Origin: Megaustenia siamemsis
Taxonomy: Eukaryota > Mollusca > Gastropoda > Stylommatophora > Ariophantidae
Assembly (NCBI GenBank): GCA_032433765.1
Contig: JAVIAB010000160.1
Coordinates: 30,548,121-30,612,120 of the forward strand
Length of the DNA: 64,000 nucleotides
Direction: 5' to 3'
Below the pieces are notes generated by a model that was not told the origin of the DNA, ran no database searches, and was given only the letters and a program-made list of their open reading frames with translations. The position numbers and the translations under genes were made by a program. Below, one piece after another: positions 54,501 through 64,000 of the stretch. Position 1 is the stretch's first letter. Each line of letters opens with the position of its first letter.

Positions 54501-55011
54501 AGGAAACAATTACATGAGAATAAATATCCATGCAGCAACATCAGTATCTAGAGGGCAAGAGAAGGTTGGGGGAAGCAGTACATGGAATACATCATGAGAC
54601 AGTAATGGCTGATAAAAATGCCAACCATGATTACCCAACAAAAAAAAATTGGTGAATGGAGAGAGCTGAGCAGACAATGAGTCAGATCATAAAATAAACA
54701 GCCTCAACAAGACATGAGAAGATGAAGATCTTCAGACTTAAAACGCGGCACAGAGGCTTCAGAGCATATCTTCATAAAGTGGGTCTTAGAGAACATGACA
54801 CCACCTTTGTGACTCAAAGCTGACTATTTGCATCAGGAGCAACGATAACAACAGCTGATCAGGACCCTACTCCATGTTATACTGACTCTGGAAGCATATT
54901 AGCCAAATGAGTAGAGAAAAAAGAGGGAAGGCAACCCAGAACTCAAAAATACTGTAAGGAAGTCAGATGCATAGGACAAAATATAAAAACGCCACAACAC
55001 AAAGCATCTAT

Positions 55012-55059
<48 letters not shown>

Positions 55060-55062
55060 ATC
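55012..55062. repeat. (AAAG)n microsatellite
   Basis: About 12 AAAG units between MTREX exons 53516 and 55260. Confidence 0.95.
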
Positions 55063-55259
55063 TCACTACAAAATTTCACTGCAAAAGTGGATGGGCAATG
55101 AACGGTAAATTAAGTATTATTCTTCACTAAGCAACATACTCATTAAATTAATACTTCATTAACTACCCCTCACTATAGATTTGTTATTTAATATCACAAT
55201 AAATCCAAATATCGCAAGGTTTTGTAATAACAATAATCAGTGGAGAGTATTAGACTTAC

Positions 55260-55410
55260 TCTCCAATAACTCTGGTATGGCAGCATAGTTCTGAAACTGA
55301 AAAAAAGATCTCTCCAGCATATACTCAGGGTTGATCTCTTCTACTCTCAACAAGTTGAGAACCATGTTGTACGTCAGATGAAATGCAGAATTCAGTGGAT
55401 CTGGTTCACC
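55260..55410 (-). CDS. MTREX: MTREX exon: winged helix
   Basis: Reads [50 protein letters not shown](K). The [18 protein letters not shown] block is diagnostic of Mtr4/Ski2 helicases. Donor GTAAGT; phase 1 end. Confidence 0.97.
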
Positions 55411-55599
55411 CTAATACATAAACAAACAAACAAACAAAAAACAATATTAATAATCAAGTTTTCTCTAATTTGTAAATATAAACAAAGAGATCAATAGAAA
55501 TTAACAATTTTACATTCTCCCTCACGTACAATATAAATATAAATATCAAATAAATATTTACAATTTTCAAATCATCCCTGATACACAATATAAATCATC

Positions 55600-56085
55600 A
55601 TCTCCGAGTGCCATCTCAGCATCGAAGGTGGCTGCAACGGAGCGTCATTCCGCTTGGTCTCTTGCTTTGATGGTACAGGTTTGCTATGAAAATAGGCTGA
55701 CTTTTCCATCTTTTAATGTTGCTTGTCCATGTTGGTCTTGATCCGCCTCTGCCTCTTTTGCCTTGTATTTTCCCTTCCAAGATTACTTTTAGTAGGCTGC
55801 TGTGTCTTTTAAAGTGCCCCAAAAATCTCATTTGTCTTGTTTGAATTGTGTTTAGTAGTTCTCTTTTCATTTTTAGTTGTTGTAGGATTTCATCAATTGT
55901 TTTATTTTCTTTCCATCCAATTTTTCCTATTCTTTTATAAATCCACATTTCAAAAGCTTCAATTTTCTGTTCTGTTTTCTTGTCTAATATCCATGTTTCT
56001 GCACCAAACAGGAATGTTGAGAAGATATAACATTTTGCTATTCTTAGTTTTAGCCCTGGTGTTATTTGTTTTGATGTTAGTATAT
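55600..56085 (-). pseudogene. LINE 3' end, family H
   Basis: Minus strand from about 56080: TPGLKLRIAKCYIFSTFLFG, AETW, KTEQKIEAFEMWIYKRIGKI, LNTIQTRQMRFLGHFKRHSS, LLKVILEGKIQGKRGRGGSR, PTWTSNIKRW, ending GGAGATGATGATT. The REL-type LINE starts just beyond on the other strand. Confidence 0.85.
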
Positions 56086-56143
56086 TTCACAACGGCTGGA
56101 ACACCAATGTAGCTGTGGTAGGAAATTCTCAACACAGAAGGGC

Positions 56144-56635
56144 ATGAAAATACACAGAACGAAGAAGAGGTGTGGGAATACAGCATCAGTAGCTCAACAG
56201 CGCACTGTCTCGACAGATAAGACGTCAGAAGATCTCAGTCAGGAGTCAATCCACAGAACTGAGAATATTCAAGTTGAGCTGTCTGATGATGAATTCGCTC
56301 ACCTCTTGGACGGGAAGAGAGAAAAGATCAAGTTTCCTCCCGCCTGCAACACAGTAGTCTGGGAGAAGTTAGACAAGTCACTAGCAGAAGCCATAGACCA
56401 CCACCTTAAACGGCTGAACTTGTCCCAGAAGCTTAAAAGCATAGGCGAAGTGGTCTATTATTATTGCATCAAGGAGTTAGGCTTAGGCACGAAGGAAGTA
56501 AGGACGAGCACAAAACCACAGAAAAGCAGACGACAAAAACAAATAGAAGAGATTAGGAGGCAGAAAAACCATGCTAGGAAACAATTCAAGAAAGCTACAG
56601 AAGCAGAAAAGGAAGCACTGCATCAGGTATGGTAG
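56144..56635 (+). pseudogene. REL LINE N-terminal region
   Basis: Continues from the zinc finger into a charged region: LSDDEFAHLLDGKREKIKFP, NTVVWEKLDKSLAEAIDHHL, KRLNLSQKLKSIGEVVYYYC, then a very basic stretch SRRQKQIEEIRRQKNHARKQ before the stop. Presumed nucleic-acid binding. Confidence 0.75.
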
Positions 56636-56852
56636 CATCTAAAATCAAAACATAAGGCACTGGGTAGAGCAGAAAGATTGTACCGAAAAAGGAAAGCAAC
56701 CAAGAGAAACGTTCTTCAAAGACCCGTTCAAGTTTGCAAAGGAGCTATTTGAACCACCAAGATCTGGAACATTAAAAGTCAGCAAGGAAGAGCTAGAGAA
56801 ACACCTAAGAGAGACCTATTCGGATAGCCAGAGAGACGAACCGCTGAAGTGA

Positions 56853-58399
56853 ATGACAGGAATCATGTGGCCGAGCGAACCAGGCACCCCATTCAATGAT
56901 AGGCCGCCGACGTTACAAGAAGTTATAGATGTTGTTCACAGAGCCCGCAACAACTCGGCCCCAGGTCCAAATGGCGTTCCATACCTGGTTTACAAAAGAT
57001 GCCCAGAGGTACTGAAACGACTGCATCGGCTGCTCAGGAGTGCATGGAAGAGGCAGATTGTAAGCCAGGAGTGGAAGAAGGCCAATGGCGTGTACATTCC
57101 AAAGGAACTGAACTCAAATGAGATTACGCAGTTCAGACCAATCTCCATACTGAATGTGGAAGGGAAAGTATTCTTCTCTGTAATGGCAAAGAGACTCACC
57201 TCGTACCTCATGGAGAACGGGTACATAGATACTGCCATACAGAAGGGAGGAGCCCTGGTGTCCCCGGATGCTTGGAGCACGCGACAATGATATGGGACGC
57301 GATACAGAGAGCAAAAACCGAGAAGCTAGATCTAGACGTCATATGGCTAGATCTTGCAAACGCATATGGATCAGTCCCACATCAAATGATTTGGCAGGCT
57401 CTCCGAATGTACCATGTCCCCAAGAGTGTGACCGCCATGCTCAGACTGTATTTTACTGGCTTCACTGTGCGTTTCTCCACACAGGAATACATGACCGACT
57501 GGATAGAATTGCAAGTCGGCATTGCGATGGGATGTACAATTTCGCCCATACTCTTCGTGATGGCAATGCAGATAATATTGAGAGCAGCAGAAGGAGTTGG
57601 AAGACGACCAGACTTGGGAGGTGGATACCACATGCCACCACTTAGAGCATTTATGGATGACACCACCGTCCTAGCATCAGAAGAGAGCCACGCCCGCAGG
57701 ATGCTTGAACGCCTGGACGAACTCATCGTGTGGTGCCGGATGAGCTTCAAACCAAGGAAGTCACGAAGCCTATCCATCAGACGAGGGAAGACCAAGCAAG
57801 TTACATTCAGTGTGGCGAAACAGAGGATTCCAACCGTCTGCGAGGAGCCAATAAAGAGCCTAGGCAGAGTGTATGACGCCTCATTGAAAGACACGAAAGC
57901 AGTCCAGAGAGTAAGAGAGAGGACAGAGCAAGGGCTACATATCATCGACCGGAGTAGACTTTTAGGAAAGTTTAAGCTCTGGTGCCTCCAGTTTATGTTG
58001 ATACCCAAACTGCTATGGCCTCTTCTGATATATGAGATCAGCTCAAGTACGGTGGAAGCATTGGAGAGCAAGATTAGCAAGTACACGCGAAAATGGCTGG
58101 GAGTACCAATAGGACTGACGGATGTTGCGCTGTACTGTAAGAAAGCCAAGCTGGTCCTTCCGTTCAAGTCAGTCCTAGAGGAATATAAAGCCGGCAAGGC
58201 CAGACTGGCAGTTATGCTGCAAAGCTCGTCAGACGAAACTGTCCGAGCAGTGGAACCCACAGTGAAGACCGGTCGGAAGTGGCAGGCGTGTGCAGCAGTA
58301 CGCGAAGCACGTGAGAGTCTCCAGCTAAAGGAAGTAATGGGCTACACGCAGACCAACAGGCGTGGATTTGGTCATGGAGACATCCAAGGGACATGGTAG
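56853..58399 (+). pseudogene. REL LINE reverse transcriptase
   Basis: Two overlapping frames (56853-57290 and 57272-58399). Motifs in order: NNSAPGPNGVPYLVYKRCPE, QFRPISILNVEGKVFFSVMA, DVIWLDLANAYGSVPHQMIW, GIAMGCTISPILFVMAMQII, catalytic AFMDDTTVLA at about 57647-57676, MSFKPRKSRSLSIRRGK, then a thumb and C-terminal part (KLLWPLLIYEISSSTVEALE, KYTRKWLGVPIGLTDVALY). The second frame is 375 codons long, so most decay is recent or light. The stop TAG at 58397 precedes a resumed frame at 58393-58779. Confidence 0.88.
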
Positions 58400-58710
58400 T
58401 CAGGGAGATCAGAGATGTAGAGGAGAACAAGCGTGTACAAAAGGCAGCACAACAAGTGCAGCAAGGCCAATGGACCACATGGGAGATGGCTTTGCAGAGG
58501 ACACTAACATGGAATGACATGTGGCATATGGCACCGCTGCGGCTCAGCTACATAATCAGATCTATGTATGACCTTCTACCATCAGCCTGCAACCTTGTGA
58601 AGTGGGGGAAGACTGATGACAATCGATGTCCTCTTTGCGGAGGAAGACAGACGATGGAACATGTTCTTTCCTCATGCAAGACAGCACTAGGCCAAGGGCG
58701 GTACACATGG
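58393..58710 (+). pseudogene. REL LINE zinc-knuckle region
   Basis: Reads VQKAAQQVQQGQWTTWEMAL, TWNDMWHMAPLRLSYIIRSM, YDLLPSACNLVKWGKTDDN, then RCPLCGGRQTMEHVLSSCKT: knuckle C-x2-C-x7-H-x4-C, which precedes the endonuclease in R2-type elements. It runs into the 46-bp array. Confidence 0.85.
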
Positions 58711-59170
58711 CGACACAACAGAGTGCTGCATGAACTGGCTGCCACCGTGGATGGGGCGACACAACAGAGTGCTGCATGAACTGGCTGCCACCGTGGATGG
58801 GGCGACACAACAGAGTGCTGCATGAACTGGCTGCCACCGTGGATGGGGCGACACAACAGAGTGCTGCATGAACTGGCTGTCACCGTGGATGGGGCGACAC
58901 AACAGAGTGCTGCATGAACTGGCTGCCACCGTGGATGGGGCGACACAACAGAGTGCTGCATGAACTGGCTGCCACCGTGGATGGGGCGACACAACAGAGT
59001 GCTGCATGAACTGGCTGCCACCGTGGATGGGGCGACACAACAGAGTGCTGCATGAACTGGCTGCCACCGTGGATGGGGCGACACAACAGAGTGCTGCATG
59101 AACTGGCAGCCACCATGGATGGGGCGACACAACAGAGTGCTGCATGAACTGGCTGCCACCGTGGATGGGG
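58711..59170. repeat. 46-bp minisatellite inside the REL LINE ORF, 10 copies
   Basis: Units begin CGACACAACAGAGTGCTGCA and start at 58711, 58757, 58803, 58849, 58895, 58941, 58987, 59033, 59079 and 59125. Nearly identical; variants are CTGTCACC in unit 4 and GCAGCCACCATGG in unit 9. A single unit corresponds to the normal coding segment RHNRVLHELAATVDGA. Nine extra units add 414 bp, a multiple of three, yet the second unit reads into TGA. Confidence 0.96.
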
Positions 59171-59700
59171 CGCGGATGAAGGCCAACAATAAAGTTCGAC
59201 CAGCTACGACTAACACCTACTTTTTGAGAGCGGGACAGGCTGCACGCCCCAAGCAGAACCACTGGAACGACTTCACTATCCTGGACATAGCAAACGATTG
59301 GGAGATGGCGGTTGACCTCCCAGGGCGAGGGAAGTACCCAGAGTGCATTAAGAGATCTAAAATGCGTCCAGACATTGCACTCTACACGTCAAATATGACC
59401 CATGTCATTTTAATAGAGCTCACAGTGCCATTTGAATCCAGGATAGAGGAACAACATATATTCAAACTATCTAAATACAAGGATCTCGCCACCGAGCTGA
59501 GAAAGCAGGGAGTACAGAGTAGAGTGTTTTCGGTGGTGGTTAGTGCCAGAGGACTCACAACCCCATCCCTCTACGACCTCTTAAAAATGCTAGGAATTAA
59601 GAGAGGGATGAGGTCAAGAACAATGAAGACTATTGCTGAGTCAGCAGAAAGAGCGTCGTGCTGGCTGTGGCAGAATCGAGACAGACCAACAGTCAAATAA
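59171..59700 (+). pseudogene. REL LINE restriction-like endonuclease domain
   Basis: Open frame to TAA at 59698-59700. Reads TYFLRAGQAARPKQNHWNDF, IANDWEMAVDLPGRGKYPEC, then MRPDIALYTSNMTHVILIEL + TVPFESRIEEQHIFKLSKYK, the PD..E-x-T pattern of the PD-(D/E)XK nuclease in R2/NeSL-type LINEs; it ends AESAERASCWLWQNRDRP. No break in this domain. Confidence 0.87.
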
Positions 59701-60034
59701 TATTATGTCCACACCAGACGATCGGGCGACTATTTTACACCTTGACCACTTATTGCTCCCACGTAAGTCAACAGAGTAGGGAGAATTGAAGTAGGGCCCG
59801 AGACGAAGAGATAAGAAGTTACATAATCGACCGGAGGTGAGCATCAGACCAGATGCTTGGGGCAACTACCATACAAACAACAGGCCTAAACAACAAGAAG
59901 ACCAGACAACTAGGCATCAATCTTAACCAGCGGATGCCGATTTCCCATGAAAGTCGGACACTGACGGGTCTGGGAAATATCGTCAGTAGTAGCCAAGTTA
60001 TTTCAACTGGAAAGTGCAGTAACGCGCTAGGTTA

Positions 60035-60260
60035 AGCCAAGACAGGTAAGGTATCTATTCTCGAGCGCGTTGCCTAGTAAATGTAACTATTTTGTGCCGA
60101 ACATGAAATGTAAACCTTAAAGTTAGGTAATCTATTTTCGAGTGTTTTATGTATTAAGTGGTAGTTATTTTGTGCCGAACATAAGCTTAGGTTAGGTAAG
60201 CTATTTTAGAAAGTTTTGTGTATTACATTTAGTTAGTTTGTGCCGAACATACGGTGTAAG
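60035..60260 (+). repeat. Imperfect 65-80 bp repeats in the REL LINE 3' UTR
   Basis: Three diverged copies built on GGTAA.CTATTTT.GA..GTTT and TTTGTGCCGAACAT (the latter at about 60092, 60170 and 60237). Likely part of the element's 3' UTR. Confidence 0.6.
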
Positions 60261-60362
60261 CCTTAGAGGCAATGCAGGAGGTCAACGCCTGGAAGTCATG
60301 ACCCAGGCGGGCCCACCTCCCCTAGAGTGTCAAGAAGCTAAAGGGCCGAAACACTTGCTTGA

Positions 60363-60394
60363 GGGGGGGGGGAGGGGGGGGGGGGGGGGGGGGG
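60363..60394 (+). repeat. Poly(G) tract
   Basis: About 31 bases, all G except one A. It sits exactly between the REL LINE 3' region and a minus-strand LINE RT fragment. Confidence 0.9.
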
Positions 60395-61035
60395 CTTCTT
60401 CTGATGATCAGATTGCCTCCTGCTGCGAAGCTCTGTACAAAGAGTTTCCTACTACTTTTTGCCATTCCTATTCTTTTGTTTATTTCAGTTCTACATTTTC
60501 CATCATTGGTTATAGTATGTCCAAGGTAGTTGTAGTTCTGAACTGTCTCCTGGTCTATTCCATTAACTTTGATATCCACTTGTAGGTTCTGAGTGTTATC
60601 TTCGTTTATGATCATAGTTTTAGTCTTTTTTTATATTCAATTCATATCTAGTCCATATTTTTTGCTTGTCATGTTTATTTCATTAAGTAATTTTTGCAGA
60701 TCTTTAGGATTTTCTTCTAGTAGTACAGTATCATCAGCATATTTTAGGTCATTGATTATCTTCCCATTAAAGTTTAGGACTGGCATCTCTGTGATGTGTT
60801 TTAAAGATTTGCTCAGTAGATTGAACATGCTTGATGATAGGATGCATCCCAATTTCACTCCTCTTTTCATATCAACAGGTAAAGAGTTCTCTTTCCTATA
60901 TTTTTATTACTGCTGTTTGCTCTCCGTATAAATGGCATATTAGTCATATGTCTGTGTCATCCAGATGTACATCTTTTAGTCAGTCTATAAGTTGTTTATG
61001 GTGTATTCTATCATAAGTTTTGGTGTAGTCAATGA
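60395..61035 (-). pseudogene. LINE RT core fragment
   Basis: Minus strand from 61035: FIDYTKTYDRIHHKQLID, LKDVHLDDTDI, MKRGVKLGCILSSSMFNLLS, INDLKYADDTVLLEENPKDL, QKLLNEINMTSKKYGLDMN, then (frame change) NGIDQETVQNYNYLGHTITN and IGMAKSSRKLFVQSF. Catalytic YADD intact. Same family as 26714-26985. It is joined head to head to a plus-strand LINE end at 61036. Confidence 0.85.
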
Positions 61036-61575
61036 AATGGCAGGACAAAGTAACTAAGTTTAATGTCTTACAACGAGCCAAACTCCCATTGATCTCGGCA
61101 ACACTTAGGATTCGTAGACTAAGGTAGCTGGGTCATGTAAGAAGAATGGCAAACAATTGTATTCCCAAACAAATATTGTATGGAGAACTTAAGGGCGGAA
61201 AGAGACCAAAGGGCAGACCAGTGCTGAGATATAAGGATATTTGCAGGGCTTCCTTTGAGAGAATTTTCTATAAGTGAAAGAAACTGGGAAATGTGGCTGC
61301 GGATCATAGCACATGGAGAGCAAAAATAAAAAATGGCACAGCAACTTTCGAGACAATGCTGATATCAAATTCAGAAGACAAAAGGTGCAAGAGCAAAGAG
61401 ACAAGGCTAGGTACCGCAAATACACACTGCTTGTTCTGTGGATGGATATGTCTGTCCAGAATTGGCAAATTCAGCAACGAGAGAAGATGTTCAATAAAGC
61501 AGCACCCAGTATGAGACACTAATGTTTTACCAAACTACTGACTTATCATGATTGCTTACTACCAACCATCTGTCA
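61036..61575 (+). pseudogene. LINE C-terminal fragment, same family as 1-3590
   Basis: ATGGCAGGACAAAGTAACTA, GTCTTACAACGAGCCAAACT, then GRKETKGQ-like and LLVLWMDMSVQNWQIQQREK. It carries the uninterrupted version of the site where the TIR transposon entered at 1243/3069, useful as an empty-site reference, though it has its own indels. Confidence 0.82.
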
Positions 61576-62349
61576 AGACGCCAAAGGCTATACAGTCTAT
61601 GAAACAGGCATATATTGGTATGTTTACTTCTGTGTACTTTTCTATTAAAAAATATAAATAACAAATGATATTAACTTTTTTCAAAATGAGTCCATTAGTC
61701 TTTACAAGCCAACTTGCACCGTCCAGGGAGCACAATGTATGCCACCTGTGGTCACTACAGCACAACCAGTAACCCAAACTTGCAAGATCTCACTTCACCT
61801 TCCAACTGGATTCTCTGTAGTTTTGGGGTGTTTTGATACAGAAGCCTAGTTTTGCCAAACTTTTAGAGAATTACAAGCTTCAACATATCCAGCAGATTCC
61901 AGAAAGTCAAGTCAACCACTGCATTCATCTGCATCTTCATCTTGTCTCCAACAGATCATATCAACCATATGGTATTAAATCAAAACTGAAGCTGTATGGT
62001 TATGTCACCAACCTTGAAGTGATGAACGCTTTCTTCAACCTTATTAATATTGAAGTCTAGAGGTGTACGCAGAAGAAATCAAAACTGTCTGGTCTCAAAC
62101 ACAACATGCCTGACATTGTTGTATATCAATTAGTGCTAATTATATTTCCTTTCACATATTATGATATAAAAATGTCTAGTAAAGAGTAAATCCATAAGCA
62201 AAAGCGCAAAGGAGATATATATGTAACTGGCAAATTATACAAGTTGAAATTGTCAGAAAAAAAACTATAATCAGAGAAATAGACACAGACAATAACAAGA
62301 TAAATAACTGATGATTGCACTTCAAAAAAAAAAAATCTCTGGAACTCAC
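61576..62349. other. Intronic, no recognisable element
   Basis: No motif or array. A 75-codon open frame at 61833-62060 lacks domain features and lies antisense to MTREX; not called. Confidence 0.4.
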
Positions 62350-62475
62350 TTTCAGGACAATTTTCCCAACCTCAGGGGTGATCTTTTCATCCACCATCAT
62401 GATAACAATGCCTCTCTCATCCAGACCTCGACGACCAGCTCGACCAGACATCTGAATGTATTCTCCTGATGTCAC
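62350..62475 (-). CDS. MTREX: MTREX exon: RecA2 motif VI
   Basis: Reads [42 protein letters not shown]; 42 codons, phase 0 at both ends. [10 protein letters not shown] is helicase motif VI, with arginine-finger residues that contact ATP. Acceptor ..TTATTAG, donor GTGAGT. This is the first (5'-most) MTREX exon in the window. Confidence 0.97.
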
Positions 62476-63494
62476 CTAATAACAGAAACTGGTGTTTAAA
62501 TTGGTTTTTCAAGAAACATAAAATTCTGTACACGTAATTATTGCTATAATCATATATTCTATTCTGTGTAGTGAGAAATGTAAACTAATAAAATGTTGTG
62601 CTGCAGTCAATTTATCTTCAACTTAATCAAATGCAAGCTCGTGCAATATGGGGAAATACTATAAAATACCGCATGTTTAATGGATTTACAAAAAAAACAT
62701 GTAACACAAGTAGAATAAATCAAATTAAAGAACAGTCGAATATTTCTTTCTTTCATTAAAACAAAGACATTTTCAAAATAGCAATAATGGTGAATTTTCA
62801 TTCCTTTTAACAGGCCAGTGCACCAAGCAAAACAATGGCATTAATAAATGTATTGCTAAACTGTCAAGACAGAGAATCTTAAGTTAAATTCAATGTCTTT
62901 GCTGAGAAAGATAGTAACAAGACAGAGTAGGTAATAGCTAGGATAGAGCAAAACATAGCATTATTAGATGCTATAAAGCCACCTTTTGAAATAACCAAGC
63001 CAATGTGGCTCTGATAAAGTTGTGGCAGGCCTAGTAAGACAACAATTAATCATTTCTGGCTACCAAAAAGAAAAATAAATTCAAACAGGTGTGTATAAAT
63101 GAAGATTGGAACTTGAGCTTTGTACCTTTACAGACACCCAAGGGGTAATAGAAGAAGTATAGAAAAGACCTAGAAAGATTTAAAAGGCACCTTTCATTTA
63201 CAATTCTCTTCATAATGCACCATCATTATCATTATAAGTTCCATAACCTTGATGGTAGTTCAAGCACTCTAGACAAACGTCTTCACAATTTATTTGAAAC
63301 CTCTGTCAGCCATGGCTTCTTTTTCCAGGTACACTGACCTGCAGAAAGGTCTAAGTAAGGTCTGTAGATCTTGTAATGTGTTTGTGCCATTTTAATTGTC
63401 ATTATTTTACACTTTTTAATTGTTCAGATTAGACAGTGAGAAATAAAGAGTTAATCTTTGTAGATCTCAAAGTTTTTCTTTATGAATGGCAGAT
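62476..63494. other. MTREX intron, no exon found
   Basis: I looked on the minus strand for the expected upstream residues (FTN.RK.DGKDFRW, GLNMPA) and did not find them, so the intron extends past the window. Confidence 0.5.
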
Positions 63495-63610
63495 CATCAT
63501 CATCTTCAAGTACCGGGCTTGCTGGATAAGGTGATCATGTCTTTCCACAACTTTCAATGACGACAGTTATTTATCATTTCTGTTGTTGACCTTCTGCCAA
63601 GCCATTCGAA
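63495..63610 (-). pseudogene. LINE 3' end, family G, 5'-truncated
   Basis: Reverse complement of the familiar tail: GGCTTGGCAGAAGGTCAACA, GAAATGATAAATAACTGTCG, GTTGTGGAAAGACATGATCA, then TTGAAGATGATGATGAT. Confidence 0.8.
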
Positions 63611-63789
63611 TATAGACTACATGATGTAAAGCACAAGTTTATCCATCCAAAGTTATATCATTATAGCATTAAATGTCAAACAACAAAGTGTTTACATATC
63701 AAACAAACAAAACAGCAACATTTGAGTGTCCAGGAGGTCATGTGCTCTTCTCACTGTTATTACCTTCCATAATTTCACTACACATTAGT

Positions 63790-64000
63790 TTTTACACATG
63801 GGCTAATAGGCTTATAAGGAAAAATTAAAAAATGGTATGTAAGAAGCTTTACGTGATGATTAGTTTGTACACATGGGCTAATAGGCTTATAAGGAAAAAT
63901 AAAAAAATAAAAAAATGGTATGTAAGAAGCTTTACGTGACTAAAGAAGCTTTACGTGATGATTAGTTTTTAAACATGGGCTAATAGGCTTATAAGGAAAA
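63790..64000. repeat. Tandem repeat of about 70-100 bp, continuing past the window
   Basis: Three copies of ACACATGGGCTAATAGGCTT + ATAAGGAAAAA, with GGTATGTAAGAAGCTTTACG + TGATGATTAGTTT between them; spacing varies through AT-rich indels and a local CTAAAGAAGCTTTACGTGA duplication. Confidence 0.88.

Larger units (their letters stand above)
56086..60362 (+). mobile_element. REL-endonuclease LINE (R2/NeSL-like group), near full length but broken
   Basis: Domain order of early-branching non-LTR elements: an N-terminal zinc finger at 56108-56173 (C-x-C-x12-H-x5-C, starting CSCGRKFSTQKG), basic linker, RT, C-x2-C-x7-H-x4-C knuckle, restriction-like endonuclease, 3' UTR. It lies antisense to MTREX inside the intron between exons 55260 and 62350. 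Breaks: stop at 56633, several frames in 56636-56850, a frameshift near 57265, a stop at 58397, and a minisatellite in the ORF. Exact termini are uncertain. Confidence 0.88.
37690..62475 (-). other. MTREX: MTREX gene (Mtr4/SKIV2L2 RNA helicase), 3' half
   Basis: Mtr4 is the 3'-5' DExH-box ATP-dependent RNA helicase that feeds substrates to the nuclear exosome, alone or in TRAMP/NEXT-type complexes. Thirteen coding exons on the minus strand join in frame to 1596 bp (531 residues plus stop), with GT-AG introns throughout and matching phases. Order: RecA2 end with motif VI, winged helix, stalk, KOW arch, stalk return, DSHCT. Recalled human MTR4 aligns collinearly with no missing block. ATP-binding RecA1 exons must lie beyond 64000; I found no upstream exon between 62480 and 64000. 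Introns contain nearly every repeat class of the window. No disruption was seen in the coding sequence. Confidence 0.96.

Noticed and set aside
57382..58260. 292-codon minus-strand frame
   Set aside because: Shadow of the REL LINE reverse transcriptase, which has clear motifs on the plus strand.
58548..59262. Minus-strand frames with CRPIHGGSQFMQHSVVS-type repeats
   Set aside because: Antisense translation of the 46-bp array inside the LINE ORF; open in all three minus frames because of the 46-bp period.
62480..64000. Upstream MTREX exon
   Set aside because: I looked on the minus strand for the conserved residues before motif VI and found none; the intron simply continues.

Overview
This is nuclear DNA from an animal, most likely a lophotrochozoan and probably a mollusc. 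Three things point there: a multi-exon gene with GT-AG introns, tRNA-derived SINEs, and a dense mix of non-LTR retrotransposons of types I associate with mollusc genomes. The taxon is an inference from repeat style, not proven. There are no operons, no bacterial genes and no intact tRNA or rRNA genes.

The only host gene I can support is the 3' half of MTREX (SKIV2L2/Mtr4), the exosome-associated DExH-box RNA helicase. It runs on the minus strand from 62475 down to a stop at 37815. Thirteen coding exons join in frame to about 531 codons, covering the end of RecA2 (helicase motif VI), winged helix, stalk and KOW arch, and the C-terminal DSHCT helical domain. Upstream exons lie beyond base 64000. 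Introns are packed with repeats; the 6.9 kb intron between 62350 and 55410 holds a degenerate REL-endonuclease LINE. One intron (45795-46055) is a tandem array that repeatedly copies the 5' splice site of its own exon.

Region by region. 1-3900: a LINE fragment split by a TIR transposon of the IS630-Tc1-mariner type (spacing D..83..E), then a SINE. 4000-10800: a run of minisatellites (36, TGGT-type, 14, 59, 60 and 36 bp units). 10975-12315: a minus-strand LINE with an RNase H domain. 14800-19700: polypurine tract, a 1.9 kb array of a 28-bp unit with higher-order structure, then 55- and 68-bp repeats. 19700-22250: RTE-like LINE remnants. 24100-26711: SINE, then a second and probably intact copy of the TIR transposon with a 465-codon ORF. 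26714-31345: several LINE fragments, including a clean nested insertion with a 7-bp target duplication. 31415-34600: 27- and 40-bp arrays and a palindromic element hit by a full-length SINE. 34880-36600: LINE remnants. 37690-64000: MTREX and its repeat-laden introns.

All coordinates, copy counts and identities were read by eye. Exon boundaries are good to the base where stated; most ends of decayed repeats are approximate.
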